Assembly (NCBI RefSeq): GCF_013201895.1
Contig: NZ_CP053841.1
Coordinates: 744,001-808,000, forward strand
Length of the DNA stretch: 64,000 bases
Source of the DNA: Campylobacter blaseri
Lineage (GTDB): Bacteria > Campylobacterota > Campylobacteria > Campylobacterales > Campylobacteraceae
Direction: 5' to 3'
The notes under the pieces were generated by a model. That model did no database searches and was not told the origin of the DNA. It saw only the letters and a list, made by a program, of their open reading frames with translations. The stretch's first letter is position 1, and the number at the start of each line of letters is the position of its first letter. A program made the position numbers and the translations under genes. This document shows, one piece after another, positions 29,304 through 37,678 of this stretch.

Positions 29304-29758
29304 ATGAAAAAAACAACCGATGAAGACAAACCACTTTTAGTTATAAATCGTAAAAAAGGTTTTATAATTATTTTATATGATATTTTTTATATGCTATGGA
29401 TGAGTGCTACAGCTATTGTTGGTTACTTATGTATCCAATTAGATAATGTTATACCAAATATTACTGGTTATATCTTGGTTATATTTACTCCTTATGCTTA
29501 CTTTTGTATGTATAATTTAAGACAAATTGATTGTTATGAAGACTATTTGGTCATAAAAAGGTCTTTGTGTTCCCAGACAATTTATTATAATAAATTAAAA
29601 GATTATAAACAATTATTACAAGAACCATAGCTTTTAGACATAGAAAAAAATTCATATTTTCCACATTTATAAATATATATTTGATTACTAAAGATGATTT
29701 TACTAAATTCATTAAACTTTTAGAAAGTAAAGGTATAAAAAAATATGAATTTTTTTAA
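29304..29758 (+). pseudogene. Frameshifted membrane protein with PH-like tail, island A
   Basis: The first frame runs from ATG 29304 (AAAGGAG upstream) to TAG 29630. It gives two membrane helices followed by a beta-rich stretch (IDCYEDYLVIKRSLCSQTIY). The reading continues in another frame from about 29609 with IITRTIAFRHRKKFIFSTF and ends KDDFTKFIKLLESKG at TAA 29756. One extra A in the AAA run near 29607-29609 would restore a protein of about 150 residues. Either the gene is decaying or the assembly dropped a base. The layout resembles bacterial PH-like membrane proteins, a weak assignment. Confidence 0.55.
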
Positions 29759-29790
29759 TTAAGAGCATAAAAAGTTATTCTACTAACCTC

Positions 29791-31236
29791 TTATGCTTTT
29801 CTAAACAGGCTTGCCATTTTTATGAAATGATCAGCTTTTTCATATTCGGGTTTTGTTTTTAGGCTGACTGTGATGTAGATAATTAAAGAAATTCCTATCC
29901 CTAAAACAGCTTGTGTGGTTGAACGAACTTCCCAAAATGCAGGAAGATTAATATCAAAACTTCTTATTAGATTGTAAAAACAATAGACAAGCCCAAATAT
30001 CATAGATGCTAAAGCTCCTTTTGAATTTCCTCTACGCCAAATAAACCCAGCAACAAGTGGCACAAAAACACCCGTTGTAATTACATCAGAAGCTATCCAT
30101 GAAATTTCTAAAATGGATCGAATTTTTAGTGATATTAAAAGAGCTACTATTGTAACTATAAGTGTTGATATGCGTGAGAATTTCAACTTCTTTTTTTCAT
30201 CATTCTCTTTGGTATTTAAATCTATAGCAAGTGTCATGGCGCCTGTATTTATAAGAGAGTCCATAGTTGACATTATAGCAGCTGAAATTCCTACAAATAC
30301 CAAAGCGCCTAAAATAGGGTGCATATAGTTCATAACAATAGCCGTAACCACGCCACCTTCTGGGATATCTTTAAAAAGAACAATGCCCGCCATACCTGTA
30401 AAAACCACTATAAGATAAAGCGGTATGTAGGCAAAAAAGCTAAGAACAGTCATCTTATAGGCATCATTATCACTTTTTGTGGCTGAAATTCTTTGCCAAA
30501 CATTTGCCTGTATCATCCACGCACACCCAAAAGTTATAACATAAGTTAGATATTTTGAAGCACCAGCACTTATGCTCATATAGTCATCTTTTCCTAAAAT
30601 AGCCGCTGCATTGCTAATTTCGCTAAAGCCACCAGAATTTACAAAAGCAACTATAAAAACAGCTATGGCGGATATAACTAGTAATACAAATTGAATTATA
30701 TCAGTAAGTACAACACCACGAAAACCACCAAATATAGAATATATTAAAACTATGCTAGTTCCAATTATAACGGCTAATTCATAGTTCATTCCTAGATATG
30801 TTCCAAAAAAATTACCAATTCCCACCATTTGTGAGGCAGCGGTAAATGTCATAAAGATTAGTATCATAATGGATAAAATTGTAGAAACTGTTTTGGAGTA
30901 TCTAGCCTCCATCATTTTACCTTGTGTTAGGTATTGCACTTTTCTAATGGAGCGTGAGCCAAGTATCATTAAAAAAGTAGATATTAAAACAGGAACTCCA
31001 TAATACCAAAAAGCACCAAGCCCATCATCATATGCAAGATTTGCCGTTTCTATAGCGGATGCGGCTCCCCACCAAGAAGCTATAAAGGTTATGGAGAGTG
31101 TCCAAAATGGAAGCAATCTTCCAGCAAAGAAATAGTCTAAAATACAACTGTTTTTATTTTCTCTCATTACTGCAATAAGAAGCACTATAAAATATATAAT
31201 TAGCCCAATCAAAGATGTTATTTGTAATGTTGACAA
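29791..31236 (-). CDS. Sodium:solute symporter (SSS family)
   Basis: This protein of about 481 residues has 13 or so membrane helices and the family signatures WWGAASAIETANLAYDDGLG and FGGFRGVVLTDIIQF. The substrate is unknown; the family covers proline, pantothenate, sugars and more. I place the start at TTG 31236, which has AAGGA at 31243-31247. The longer frame from 31293 adds an unlikely hydrophilic leader. It is divergent from the tryptophanase-family gene, so it could import that enzyme's amino-acid substrate. Confidence 0.85.
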   Translation of the reverse strand: MSTLQITSLIGLIIYFIVLLIAVMRENKNSCILDYFFAGRLLPFWTLSITFIASWWGAASAIETANLAYDDGLGAFWYYGVPVLISTFLMILGSRSIRKVQYLTQGKMMEARYSKTVSTILSIMILIFMTFTAASQMVGIGNFFGTYLGMNYELAVIIGTSIVLIYSIFGGFRGVVLTDIIQFVLLVISAIAVFIVAFVNSGGFSEISNAAAILGKDDYMSISAGASKYLTYVITFGCAWMIQANVWQRISATKSDNDAYKMTVLSFFAYIPLYLIVVFTGMAGIVLFKDIPEGGVVTAIVMNYMHPILGALVFVGISAAIMSTMDSLINTGAMTLAIDLNTKENDEKKKLKFSRISTLIVTIVALLISLKIRSILEISWIASDVITTGVFVPLVAGFIWRRGNSKGALASMIFGLVYCFYNLIRSFDINLPAFWEVRSTTQAVLGIGISLIIYITVSLKTKPEYEKADHFIKMASLFRKA

Positions 31237-31342
31237 ATTTTGTCCTTTTTGATTTCTAAGAGAAATGATATTGCAATAGTGATAAAATGTCAATAAATAG
31301 GCTTAAATTAGTTGTAATAGATTGTAATATTTTATTTTAAGG

Positions 31343-31348
31343 TATAAT
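31343..31348 (+). promoter_or_regulatory. Probable -10 element of the tryptophanase-family gene
   Basis: TATAAT 28 bases before the ATG at 31377, followed by the ribosome site GGAGA. Confidence 0.5.
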
Positions 31349-31376
31349 CTAAAATAAATTTCAATGGAGAAGCTAT

Positions 31377-32825
31377 ATGAAAAAAGTAAAATTTTTTAGT
31401 GGTGAGGAGATTCCCTTAGAGTTTCACAAAGTTAGAGTGGTTCAAAAACTAAATTTACAAAACATAGATAGAAGACTGGAAGCTATAAAAGAGGCTGGAA
31501 ATAATACCTTTTTGCTTAAAAACCAAGATATATTTTTAGATATGCTAACTGATAGTGGTGTAAACGCTATGAGCGATAACCAGGTAGCATCAATGCTAAG
31601 AGCAGATGATAGCTATGCAGGAAGCCAAACTTTTAGCAGACTTGAAAAAAGTGTAAAAGAATTTTTTAATAAAAGATATTTTTTACCAGTTCATCAAGGT
31701 AGAGCCGCAGAAAATATAATTTCCAAAGCGATGGTTAAAGAAAATAGTTCAGTCATTACAAATTACCATTTTACAACTAGCAGAGCCCATGTCATGATGA
31801 ACGGCGGAGATATGATAGAAGCCATTAATAAAGCAGGAATAGAGGTTAATAGCAATAATCTTTTTAAAGGAAATATGGATATAGAGTTATTGACAGAGCA
31901 AATCAATAAAAAAGGCTCAGAAAATATCTCATTTGTAAGAATGGAAGCAGGCACAAATTTAATAGGTGGACAGCCTTTTTCAATAGAAAATTTAAAAAAT
32001 GTAAAGAAAATTTGTAATGAGTATGAAATTCCACTAGTCTTAGATGCAAGTCTTTTAAGTGATAATCTTTATTTTATAAAAACAAGAGAAGAGAGATATA
32101 AAAACTCAACTATAAAAGAGATATTAAATGAGATATCTAATTGCTGTGATGTTATATATTTTTCAGCTAGAAAGTTAAGCAGTGCAAGAGGTGGCGGAAT
32201 TTGTTTTGATAGTGAAAAATATTACTATAAAATGAGAGAACTTCTTACTCTTTATGAAGGTTTTTTAACATATGGTGGTATGTCTGTAAGAGAGATGGAG
32301 GCTATTGCGGTTGGACTTGAAGAAACTTTGGATTTTGATAATATTTCTCAAGGACCAGAGTTTATTAAATATATGACAGATGAGCTAGTTAAAGCTAATG
32401 TTCCTGTGGTAACTCCTGCTGGAGGCCTTGGTTGCCATATAGATGCTATGGAGTTTGTATCTCATATTAAAAGAGAAGAGTATAGAGCGGGATCCTTGGC
32501 ATCTGCGCTTTATATTGTAAGCGGTTGTAGAGGCATGGAGAGAGGTACTATATCTGAAGAGAGAAATCCTGATGGAAGTGAACATATATCAGATATGGAG
32601 CTTTTAAGAATGGCAATGCCTAGAAGGGTATTTACCTTGTCGCAGGTTAAATTTATTATAGATAGAATTATTTGGCTACACAAAAACAAAGAGTTAATAG
32701 GGGGTCTTAAATTTATTGATGAACCATCAAAGTTAAGATTTTTCTTAGGTAAATTAGCGCCAACTTCTAATTGGCAAGAAGAGTTAGTTAGAAAATTTAA
32801 ACAAGATTTTGGAAATAGCTTGTAA
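31377..32825 (+). CDS. Tryptophanase / tyrosine phenol-lyase family PLP enzyme
   Basis: These beta-eliminating lyases split tryptophan to indole, or tyrosine to phenol, plus pyruvate and ammonia. The 482-residue protein aligns through LTDSGVNAMSDNQVASM, DDSYAGSQTF, HQGRAAEN and MPRRVFT. Residues that in Citrobacter phenol-lyase favour tyrosine appear conserved: Thr133 (T124), Met387 and Arg389 in GMERG (M379, R381), and Phe455 in LRFF (F448). The PLP loop is unusual: SARKLSSARGGG (Lys266) replaces SGKKDxxxxxGG. It is therefore closer to a phenol-lyase than to TnaA, but might be a third subfamily. It is divergent from a sodium:solute symporter. Confidence 0.85.
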   Translation: MKKVKFFSGEEIPLEFHKVRVVQKLNLQNIDRRLEAIKEAGNNTFLLKNQDIFLDMLTDSGVNAMSDNQVASMLRADDSYAGSQTFSRLEKSVKEFFNKRYFLPVHQGRAAENIISKAMVKENSSVITNYHFTTSRAHVMMNGGDMIEAINKAGIEVNSNNLFKGNMDIELLTEQINKKGSENISFVRMEAGTNLIGGQPFSIENLKNVKKICNEYEIPLVLDASLLSDNLYFIKTREERYKNSTIKEILNEISNCCDVIYFSARKLSSARGGGICFDSEKYYYKMRELLTLYEGFLTYGGMSVREMEAIAVGLEETLDFDNISQGPEFIKYMTDELVKANVPVVTPAGGLGCHIDAMEFVSHIKREEYRAGSLASALYIVSGCRGMERGTISEERNPDGSEHISDMELLRMAMPRRVFTLSQVKFIIDRIIWLHKNKELIGGLKFIDEPSKLRFFLGKLAPTSNWQEELVRKFKQDFGNSL

Positions 32826-32955
32826 TGCAATGCCATATCTAAATTTTATAAAAATTTTGGCATGTAAATTGGGCTGTTTTTTGTCCTTGATATTTGTTTT
32901 AATTAGATAAACCACAAAAAATGTATCGGTGGAAAATTTAAAAAAAGATAATAAA

Positions 32956-33388
32956 ATGCAATTTAAAGATTTAAAATCTCTGCTTCAAAGTGAAGATCTA
33001 ACATCTCTTCGTAAAAAATAGGTTATGCCAAAGTATCAAAATTTAAAAAGCGATAGAAGTCATCATATCATCAAAAAGTCTAGATGCATTTTTAGATAAA
33101 GGCTATTATGATGGCTTATATAGCTCAAAAGAACTTATTTTAGAGCTTTGCAAGGTTTTAAATATTGATTTATCAGATGAATTAGCTTAGTAAAAAAGAT
33201 TAGCATTGAAAAAAGTAGTAGCTTCTCACTATAAGAAGTAAGATGAAAAATTGCTAATTTTTGGTAATATAGTAGGCTATAAATTACGGCTAGATGGAAA
33301 AGATTATACTTTTTTTAATGCTGGCGAGCTTATACAAAAAGAGATATCAGAGAGTATAGTAACTTTAACTTTAAAAATAAAAACTTAA
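32956..33388 (+). pseudogene. Decayed gene of unknown family upstream of tRNA-Leu
   Basis: Translation starts MQFKDLKSLLQSEDLTSLRK and, after two single-base losses in A/T runs, continues KAIEVIISSKSLDAFLDKGY and SSKELILELCKVLNIDLSD. In-frame stops follow, then KLLIFGNIVGYKLRLDGKDY and a stop at 33386. The pieces lie in order on one strand in shifting frames, which is typical of a decaying gene. I do not recognise the family. The rest of 32826-33454 holds only a weak hairpin (TGCCA at 32831 with TGGCA at 32858), possibly the terminator of the preceding gene. Confidence 0.65.
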
Positions 33389-33454
33389 TTGATGTTTTAA
33401 AATTAAATGTTTGATACTAGGTAATAAAATTTAAAGAAGTTTTATAAAAATAAA

Positions 33455-33541
33455 TGGTGCCCGGAGCCGGAATCGAACCGGCACGGAGTTGCCTCCGCCA
33501 GATTTTGAATCTGGTGCGTCTACCAATTTCACCACCCGGGC
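33455..33541 (-). tRNA. tRNA-Leu (anticodon CAA)
   Basis: The minus strand reads GCCCGGG at the 5' end, pairing with TCCGGGC at the 3' end, followed by A and an encoded CCA. The anticodon stem-loop is CCAGA-TTCAAAA-TCTGG, giving anticodon CAA. The long variable arm (about GTGGAGGCAACTCC) is typical of class II tRNA-Leu. The T-arm is GCCGG-TTCGATT-CCGGC. Confidence 0.95.
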
Positions 33542-33601
33542 AGTATAATAACTAAAATAGTAAAAGATAATTATATCTTTTTAATCTTAAATTTGATTAA
33601 A

Positions 33602-34480
33602 CTATTTACTTCTTGATATTAAAATTCCTGCAAATATAATTAAAATAATTCCCATAAATCCACTAAAATCAGGAAGAGTATCTCCTAATAAAAACCCAAA
33701 AACCATTGAAAAAGGTATATTTGCATAGCTAAGTGGTGCAACAAGTCCAGCTTTGCTAACTTCATAACTTTTTGTCATAAAAATTTGAGCTATGGTGGCA
33801 AAAATACCAATGCCTAAAATATGTATAAAATCAATTCCTTTTGGCGTTATAAAAGGAGATAACATAAAATCTAAACTAGGATTTGTATAAAAACTACCAA
33901 CTATCATTAAAACGGCTGGTCCTATGGTGCCTATTAAAGCAAAAGATAAAACAATAGTTCTAGTATCATAGTATTGCCTTAGTCCCCGTATGCTTGTATA
34001 AGCAAGTCCAGCACCAACGCCACTAAAAATACCTAAAAAATCATTTTTATTAAACCCTATTTCAGGTTTGGTAAAAAGCAAAAGTCCAAAAAAGCCAATA
34101 GCTATAGCTATCCATCCAAGTTTTCCAATCCTCTCTTTTAAAAATATAAATGCAAAAATTGCTGTAAAAATAGGAGATGTTTGAGAAAAAGTCATAGCAT
34201 TTGCAAGTGGGATTGTTGCGATATTATAAAAAAATGCAAGAAGTGCAGAAAACCCCATAAAACCTCTAAAAAATAAAAGCCAAGGTTTGCCACCTTTATT
34301 GTTAAGTGGAGATTTTACAATGCTTATAAAAATTATAATAACACTTATAATATTTCTAAAAAAAACTACTTCTAGCGAGCTTAAATTTCCACTTAATAGC
34401 TTTGTAAAAATGCCCATAATAGCAAAGGATAGGGCAGATGCTAACATATATATAGCACCAAGGTTTACATTTTTTAACAT
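33602..34480 (-). CDS. EamA/DMT-family membrane transporter
   Basis: This 292-residue protein has ten hydrophobic helices in two EamA repeats (LASALSFAIMGIFTKLLSG; SPIFTAIFAFIFLKERIG). The second repeat ends PFSMVFGFLLGDTLPDFSGF. It has the same family as, but low similarity to, the protein at 812-1687. The substrate is unknown. It lies 66 bases downstream of the HU gene on the same strand and may be read through from it. Confidence 0.88.
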   Translation of the reverse strand: MLKNVNLGAIYMLASALSFAIMGIFTKLLSGNLSSLEVVFFRNIISVIIIFISIVKSPLNNKGGKPWLLFFRGFMGFSALLAFFYNIATIPLANAMTFSQTSPIFTAIFAFIFLKERIGKLGWIAIAIGFFGLLLFTKPEIGFNKNDFLGIFSGVGAGLAYTSIRGLRQYYDTRTIVLSFALIGTIGPAVLMIVGSFYTNPSLDFMLSPFITPKGIDFIHILGIGIFATIAQIFMTKSYEVSKAGLVAPLSYANIPFSMVFGFLLGDTLPDFSGFMGIILIIFAGILISRSK

Positions 34481-34546
34481 AATTTACTTTTATTTATTAG
34501 AATTTGAAATATTTGAATGTTATTAGGTGCTAAAAAGCACCTAACA

Positions 34547-34828
34547 TTATTTTGTTTTAGCAACTGCTTCTTTAAGCTGTTTTCCAACTTTAAATTTAAC
34601 TACATTTGTTGCAGGTGATTTATAAGTTTTATTAGTTCCTGGAACTTTACCTTCTCTTGCAGCTCTTTTTGCAATATCAAAAGATCCAAAACCTATAAAG
34701 CTTACAGATTCGCCTTTTACAAGTGATTCTTTTATGGCTTCAAGCATAGCATCAACTACACTTGTTGTGTCTTTTTTTGATAAACCAGCTTTTTGAGCAA
34801 CTAATTGAATAAATTCAGCTTTTTTCAT
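34547..34828 (-). CDS. hup: HU-family nucleoid DNA-binding protein
   Basis: HU bends and compacts DNA. The protein has the typical helical dimer part (MKKAEFIQLVAQKAGLSKKD) and beta arms with the signature GFGSFDIAKRAAREGKVPGT. I start at the ATG at 34828 because AAGGA (34839-34835) is six bases away; the ATG at 34834 directly abuts it. This gives 93 residues. Small, basic and complete, it matches bacterial HU/IHF. Confidence 0.95.
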   Translation of the reverse strand: MKKAEFIQLVAQKAGLSKKDTTSVVDAMLEAIKESLVKGESVSFIGFGSFDIAKRAAREGKVPGTNKTYKSPATNVVKFKVGKQLKEAVAKTK

Positions 34829-34858
34829 GAGCATCCTTTTTTAAGATTTGTTAAAACC

Positions 34859-34887
34859 ATTCTACAATACTTTTTTTAAAAAAACAA
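34859..34887 (-). promoter_or_regulatory. Promoter of the HU gene, with a 20-base-spaced direct repeat
   Basis: On the minus strand, TTGTTT (34887-34882) and TAGAAT (34864-34859) are 17 bases apart, a standard -35/-10 pair. Both hexamers lie in copies of AAAGTATTGT repeated 20 bases apart, so a protein could bind both on one DNA face. Confidence 0.5.
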
Positions 34888-34943
34888 TACTTTTTTAAAA
34901 ATTTTTCCCATAAAATAGGAGTTTTGTTATGAAAATTTCAAAT

Positions 34944-36431
34944 TTATTGGTTAAAGCCATGAATTTCTACTATTTTTCTCAAATTTAATATAAATGAATT
35001 TAATTCATTATTAGCTTGAACATCTGTTAAGTTTTCTTTATTTATTGTAATTTCTTTATTGTTAAATTTAGTTTTTAAAATATCAAAAATATCCTTATCT
35101 GTCCTTGTTCCATCAAAAAGCAACAAAGTATTAAGCTCTAAATCACTAAATTCATAATTTGCACCCCATTTTGTTGAAAAAGAGATAACAGGATTTTCAG
35201 TTTTGATGTGATATTTTATATATTTTAGCCAAGAAGATTTTATTTTTGGCTTTTCTTCTTTTTTTAGTATAAATTTTTCAGAATGGATACTAACTTGTTT
35301 ATTATGTATAAGATCTAATACTTCTAGATATATATTTTTATTAGTAGAAAAACGCTCTTTTAGTTCTTTAATTGTTATAGTATTTGGATAAATTTTTTCT
35401 AAGTATTCTTGAATTTCTTTATAAACATAGTCAAAATTGCGACTATTTTTAATATTTATATTTTCTAAATTTTTTATTTTAAAATTTTTAGAAATTCCTA
35501 TATTATTTTTATTATTTATATGAGTTATTATACTTGTTCTAAATTGTCTATTATAGATAAAATCATAATATTGCTCTTTTGCGATAGAATCATCCCCACA
35601 TTCGTTTGACAGTGCTTCTTCCATATTGATATTTTCATGTTGATATAGTGGTATTGTTTTAGAAATTTCTGAGTCACATATATGTGATAAACCTTTTTTG
35701 GATAACATATTATTAAATTCGTAAAGATATATTGGCTGGTTTACTTCCTCATAATATTCATGATATATATAGTAATTTGATTTTTCTAGAACATTTTTAG
35801 CCATGTCTTTTAAAGTTTCATTTAAATATGAGTAATTTCTTAAAAACTCAATAGCGCCTTTGCCATAACTAACAATGTTTGAGTTATCTATGTTTTGACC
35901 ATTTTTCTTCAATAAATCAGCTCTAAATGTCATTATATCTCTTAATATATCCATATTTTTCCAACCCGGATAGGTATTATAAGATATACAAGCTACGCCA
36001 TTTGGAGATAAGCTATTTTTAATGACTTCTAATATCTTATTTTGAACTTCTTTATTTACCCAACTAAAAACTCCATGGCAGATAATATAGTCAAAAAATC
36101 CAAACTCGTTATTATAATCTAAAATATTTTTTTGATACAAGTTTAAATTTTTTAAACCTAAAAAATTTACTATATTTTGTCCAGCTTCTATTTGGACACC
36201 CGATAAGTCAATCCCTACAACATATGAATTTGGATTTGCTATTGAAAATGGTATTATATTTCCACCAAAAGAGCAACCAATCTCTAAAACTCTAGCACTG
36301 CTTATTTTCTCTGCAAAAAAACCAAATAGTTGTAGCACTGCATTTAAATGATCTGGCTGTGTTAAAGCAAAAGATTTTGAAGGATATGGTATTTCATCGT
36401 AAGATTTTTCAGATGTTTTATTTTTAATCAT
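34944..36431 (-). CDS. SAM-dependent methyltransferase with regulatory domain
   Basis: This 495-residue protein has a class I methyltransferase fold at residues about 40-170: motif I VLEIGCSFGGNIIP, motif II VVGIDLSGVQI, and FDYIICHGVFSWV. From about 215 it carries the 'methyltransferase regulatory domain' seen in several Gram-negative proteins, and an AT-rich C-terminal half. The substrate is unknown. It lies between yaaA and HU, each separated by intergenic DNA. Confidence 0.82.
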   Translation of the reverse strand: MIKNKTSEKSYDEIPYPSKSFALTQPDHLNAVLQLFGFFAEKISSARVLEIGCSFGGNIIPFSIANPNSYVVGIDLSGVQIEAGQNIVNFLGLKNLNLYQKNILDYNNEFGFFDYIICHGVFSWVNKEVQNKILEVIKNSLSPNGVACISYNTYPGWKNMDILRDIMTFRADLLKKNGQNIDNSNIVSYGKGAIEFLRNYSYLNETLKDMAKNVLEKSNYYIYHEYYEEVNQPIYLYEFNNMLSKKGLSHICDSEISKTIPLYQHENINMEEALSNECGDDSIAKEQYYDFIYNRQFRTSIITHINNKNNIGISKNFKIKNLENINIKNSRNFDYVYKEIQEYLEKIYPNTITIKELKERFSTNKNIYLEVLDLIHNKQVSIHSEKFILKKEEKPKIKSSWLKYIKYHIKTENPVISFSTKWGANYEFSDLELNTLLLFDGTRTDKDIFDILKTKFNNKEITINKENLTDVQANNELNSFILNLRKIVEIHGFNQ

Positions 36432-36498
36432 AAATTTACCTTATATATTTTAAATAATAAATATATTACAATAAATTTAATTAAAAATATAATAATTT

Positions 36499-37236
36499 TT
36501 ATATTATTTCTAGTAAAATTTCGTTTTTATTTTTTATTTTTTTAATATCAATTAGTCTAAGATTATCAATGTTTATTGTTTTAAATTCATCTAAAGTGGA
36601 AATTTTTTGCTTTGCAATCTCTTTTAAAATTATACCTCTGTAGTGTTTTGCATAGTGGCTAACAGTTTTACCTTCTTTTAAAAATTTTAAAGTTGTAAAA
36701 TCTTTTTTTATGTTATAAAATTTTTCATAAAAGGTAGCTCTTAAATCTAAAATATCTTCATTTTTTAAGTATTCATCTAAAGATTTACTAAAATTTTCTT
36801 TATAAAAGTTTTCTATTTTAAAACTACCAAGTTTTTGCCCCTGTTTAAATTTATAATTAGGCAAGATGTCATTTGCCAAAATAGGACCAAATAAATTTGA
36901 GAAAATAATTACATTTTTATCAATATACTCTTGTGAAGTTTTATCTAGTAGAGTGTAATTAAGTGCTTTATACGCAACTCCAGAGTATCTAAGGATAGCT
37001 TTTATACCAGTTTTTTCTTTGTAACTTTGTTGGTAGTATTTGATGTCATTTACATTTTTCAGCCCAAAAAATTCACTTATTTCTTTATCTGTAGAAAGCT
37101 TTATAAAATTATCATATATCTTAAAAGCCTCTTCTCTTTTATCTTTTAAATGTGGAAAAATAAAATTATTAAAATCAAATATTGTAGTTCCTAAAATAGA
37201 TGTTTTAGATTCGCTTGGTGAAAAAAGTATCTTCAT
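36499..37236 (-). CDS. yaaA: YaaA/UPF0246-family peroxide-stress protein
   Basis: YaaA limits free iron and protects DNA from peroxide in E. coli. The protein starts MKILFSPSESK, the usual family N-terminus, and contains YSGVAYKALNY, FSNLFGPILANDILPNYKF and the closing stretch VSHYAKHYRG. I place the start at 37236, with AGGAA seven bases upstream. A longer frame reaches 37305 but runs into the tRNA-Arg gene and has no support. The length is then 245 residues, as in the family. Confidence 0.88.
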   Translation of the reverse strand: MKILFSPSESKTSILGTTIFDFNNFIFPHLKDKREEAFKIYDNFIKLSTDKEISEFFGLKNVNDIKYYQQSYKEKTGIKAILRYSGVAYKALNYTLLDKTSQEYIDKNVIIFSNLFGPILANDILPNYKFKQGQKLGSFKIENFYKENFSKSLDEYLKNEDILDLRATFYEKFYNIKKDFTTLKFLKEGKTVSHYAKHYRGIILKEIAKQKISTLDEFKTINIDNLRLIDIKKIKNKNEILLEII

Positions 37237-37256
37237 AGTATTCCTGAAAGTAGATA

Positions 37257-37333
37257 TGGCGCGCCCTAGAAGATTCGAACTTCTGACCTTTTGAACCGCA
37301 ATCAAATGCTCTATCCAGCTGAGCTAAGGGCGC
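37257..37333 (-). tRNA. tRNA-Arg (anticodon GCG)
   Basis: The minus strand gives a complete cloverleaf: acceptor GCGCCCT/AGGGCGC, D-arm GCTC...GAGC, anticodon arm TTTGA-TTGCGGT-TCAAA, T-arm AGAAG-TTCGAAT-CTTCT, discriminator G and an encoded CCA. The seven-base loop places the anticodon at GCG, which reads CGC and CGU. Most bacteria use ACG (inosine) here, so the anticodon deserves checking. Confidence 0.9.
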
Positions 37334-37450
37334 TAGAATATAAAGAATATGTATAATACATAAATCTCGCTTAAAATAAAATATAATTTTATAAGCTCTT
37401 AAACGATTTTATATTAATATATTAGGTGAATTTTAAGAATAAGGTTTAAT

Positions 37451-37678
37451 ATGAATGATTTTTTTGATAGTTTAAAAGAGATAAAAAAAGATATGATAAA
37501 AGATGATAAAAAAAATGAAGTAAAAAAAGTTAAAAAAAATCCAAATAGAGATGAATTTAAAGATATTTTTAAAGATGGGGATTTTGATATAGAAAAAGAG
37601 AGCATAGCACATAGAGAAAAAAGATTAAAAAATGAATTTGAAGCTTATATAAAGCATGCAAATATAAAGAAAATATGA
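37451..37678 (+). CDS. Small charged protein before bpt
   Basis: This 75-residue, very Lys/Asp/Glu-rich, helical soluble protein starts MNDFFDSLKEIKKDM. It overlaps the next gene by four bases (ATGA), so the two are translated together. There is no known family or motif. Such small proteins coupled to arginyltransferase-like genes occur in Campylobacter, from memory. Confidence 0.65.
   Translation: MNDFFDSLKEIKKDMIKDDKKNEVKKVKKNPNRDEFKDIFKDGDFDIEKESIAHREKRLKNEFEAYIKHANIKKI

Noticed and set aside
31236-31293. ATG at 31293 as the symporter start
   Set aside because: The added leader is hydrophilic and unlike the family; TTG 31236 has AAGGA at the right distance.
37236-37305. Longer N-terminus for yaaA
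   Set aside because: It would translate part of the tRNA-Arg gene; the family start MKILFSPSESK at 37236 has a ribosome site.
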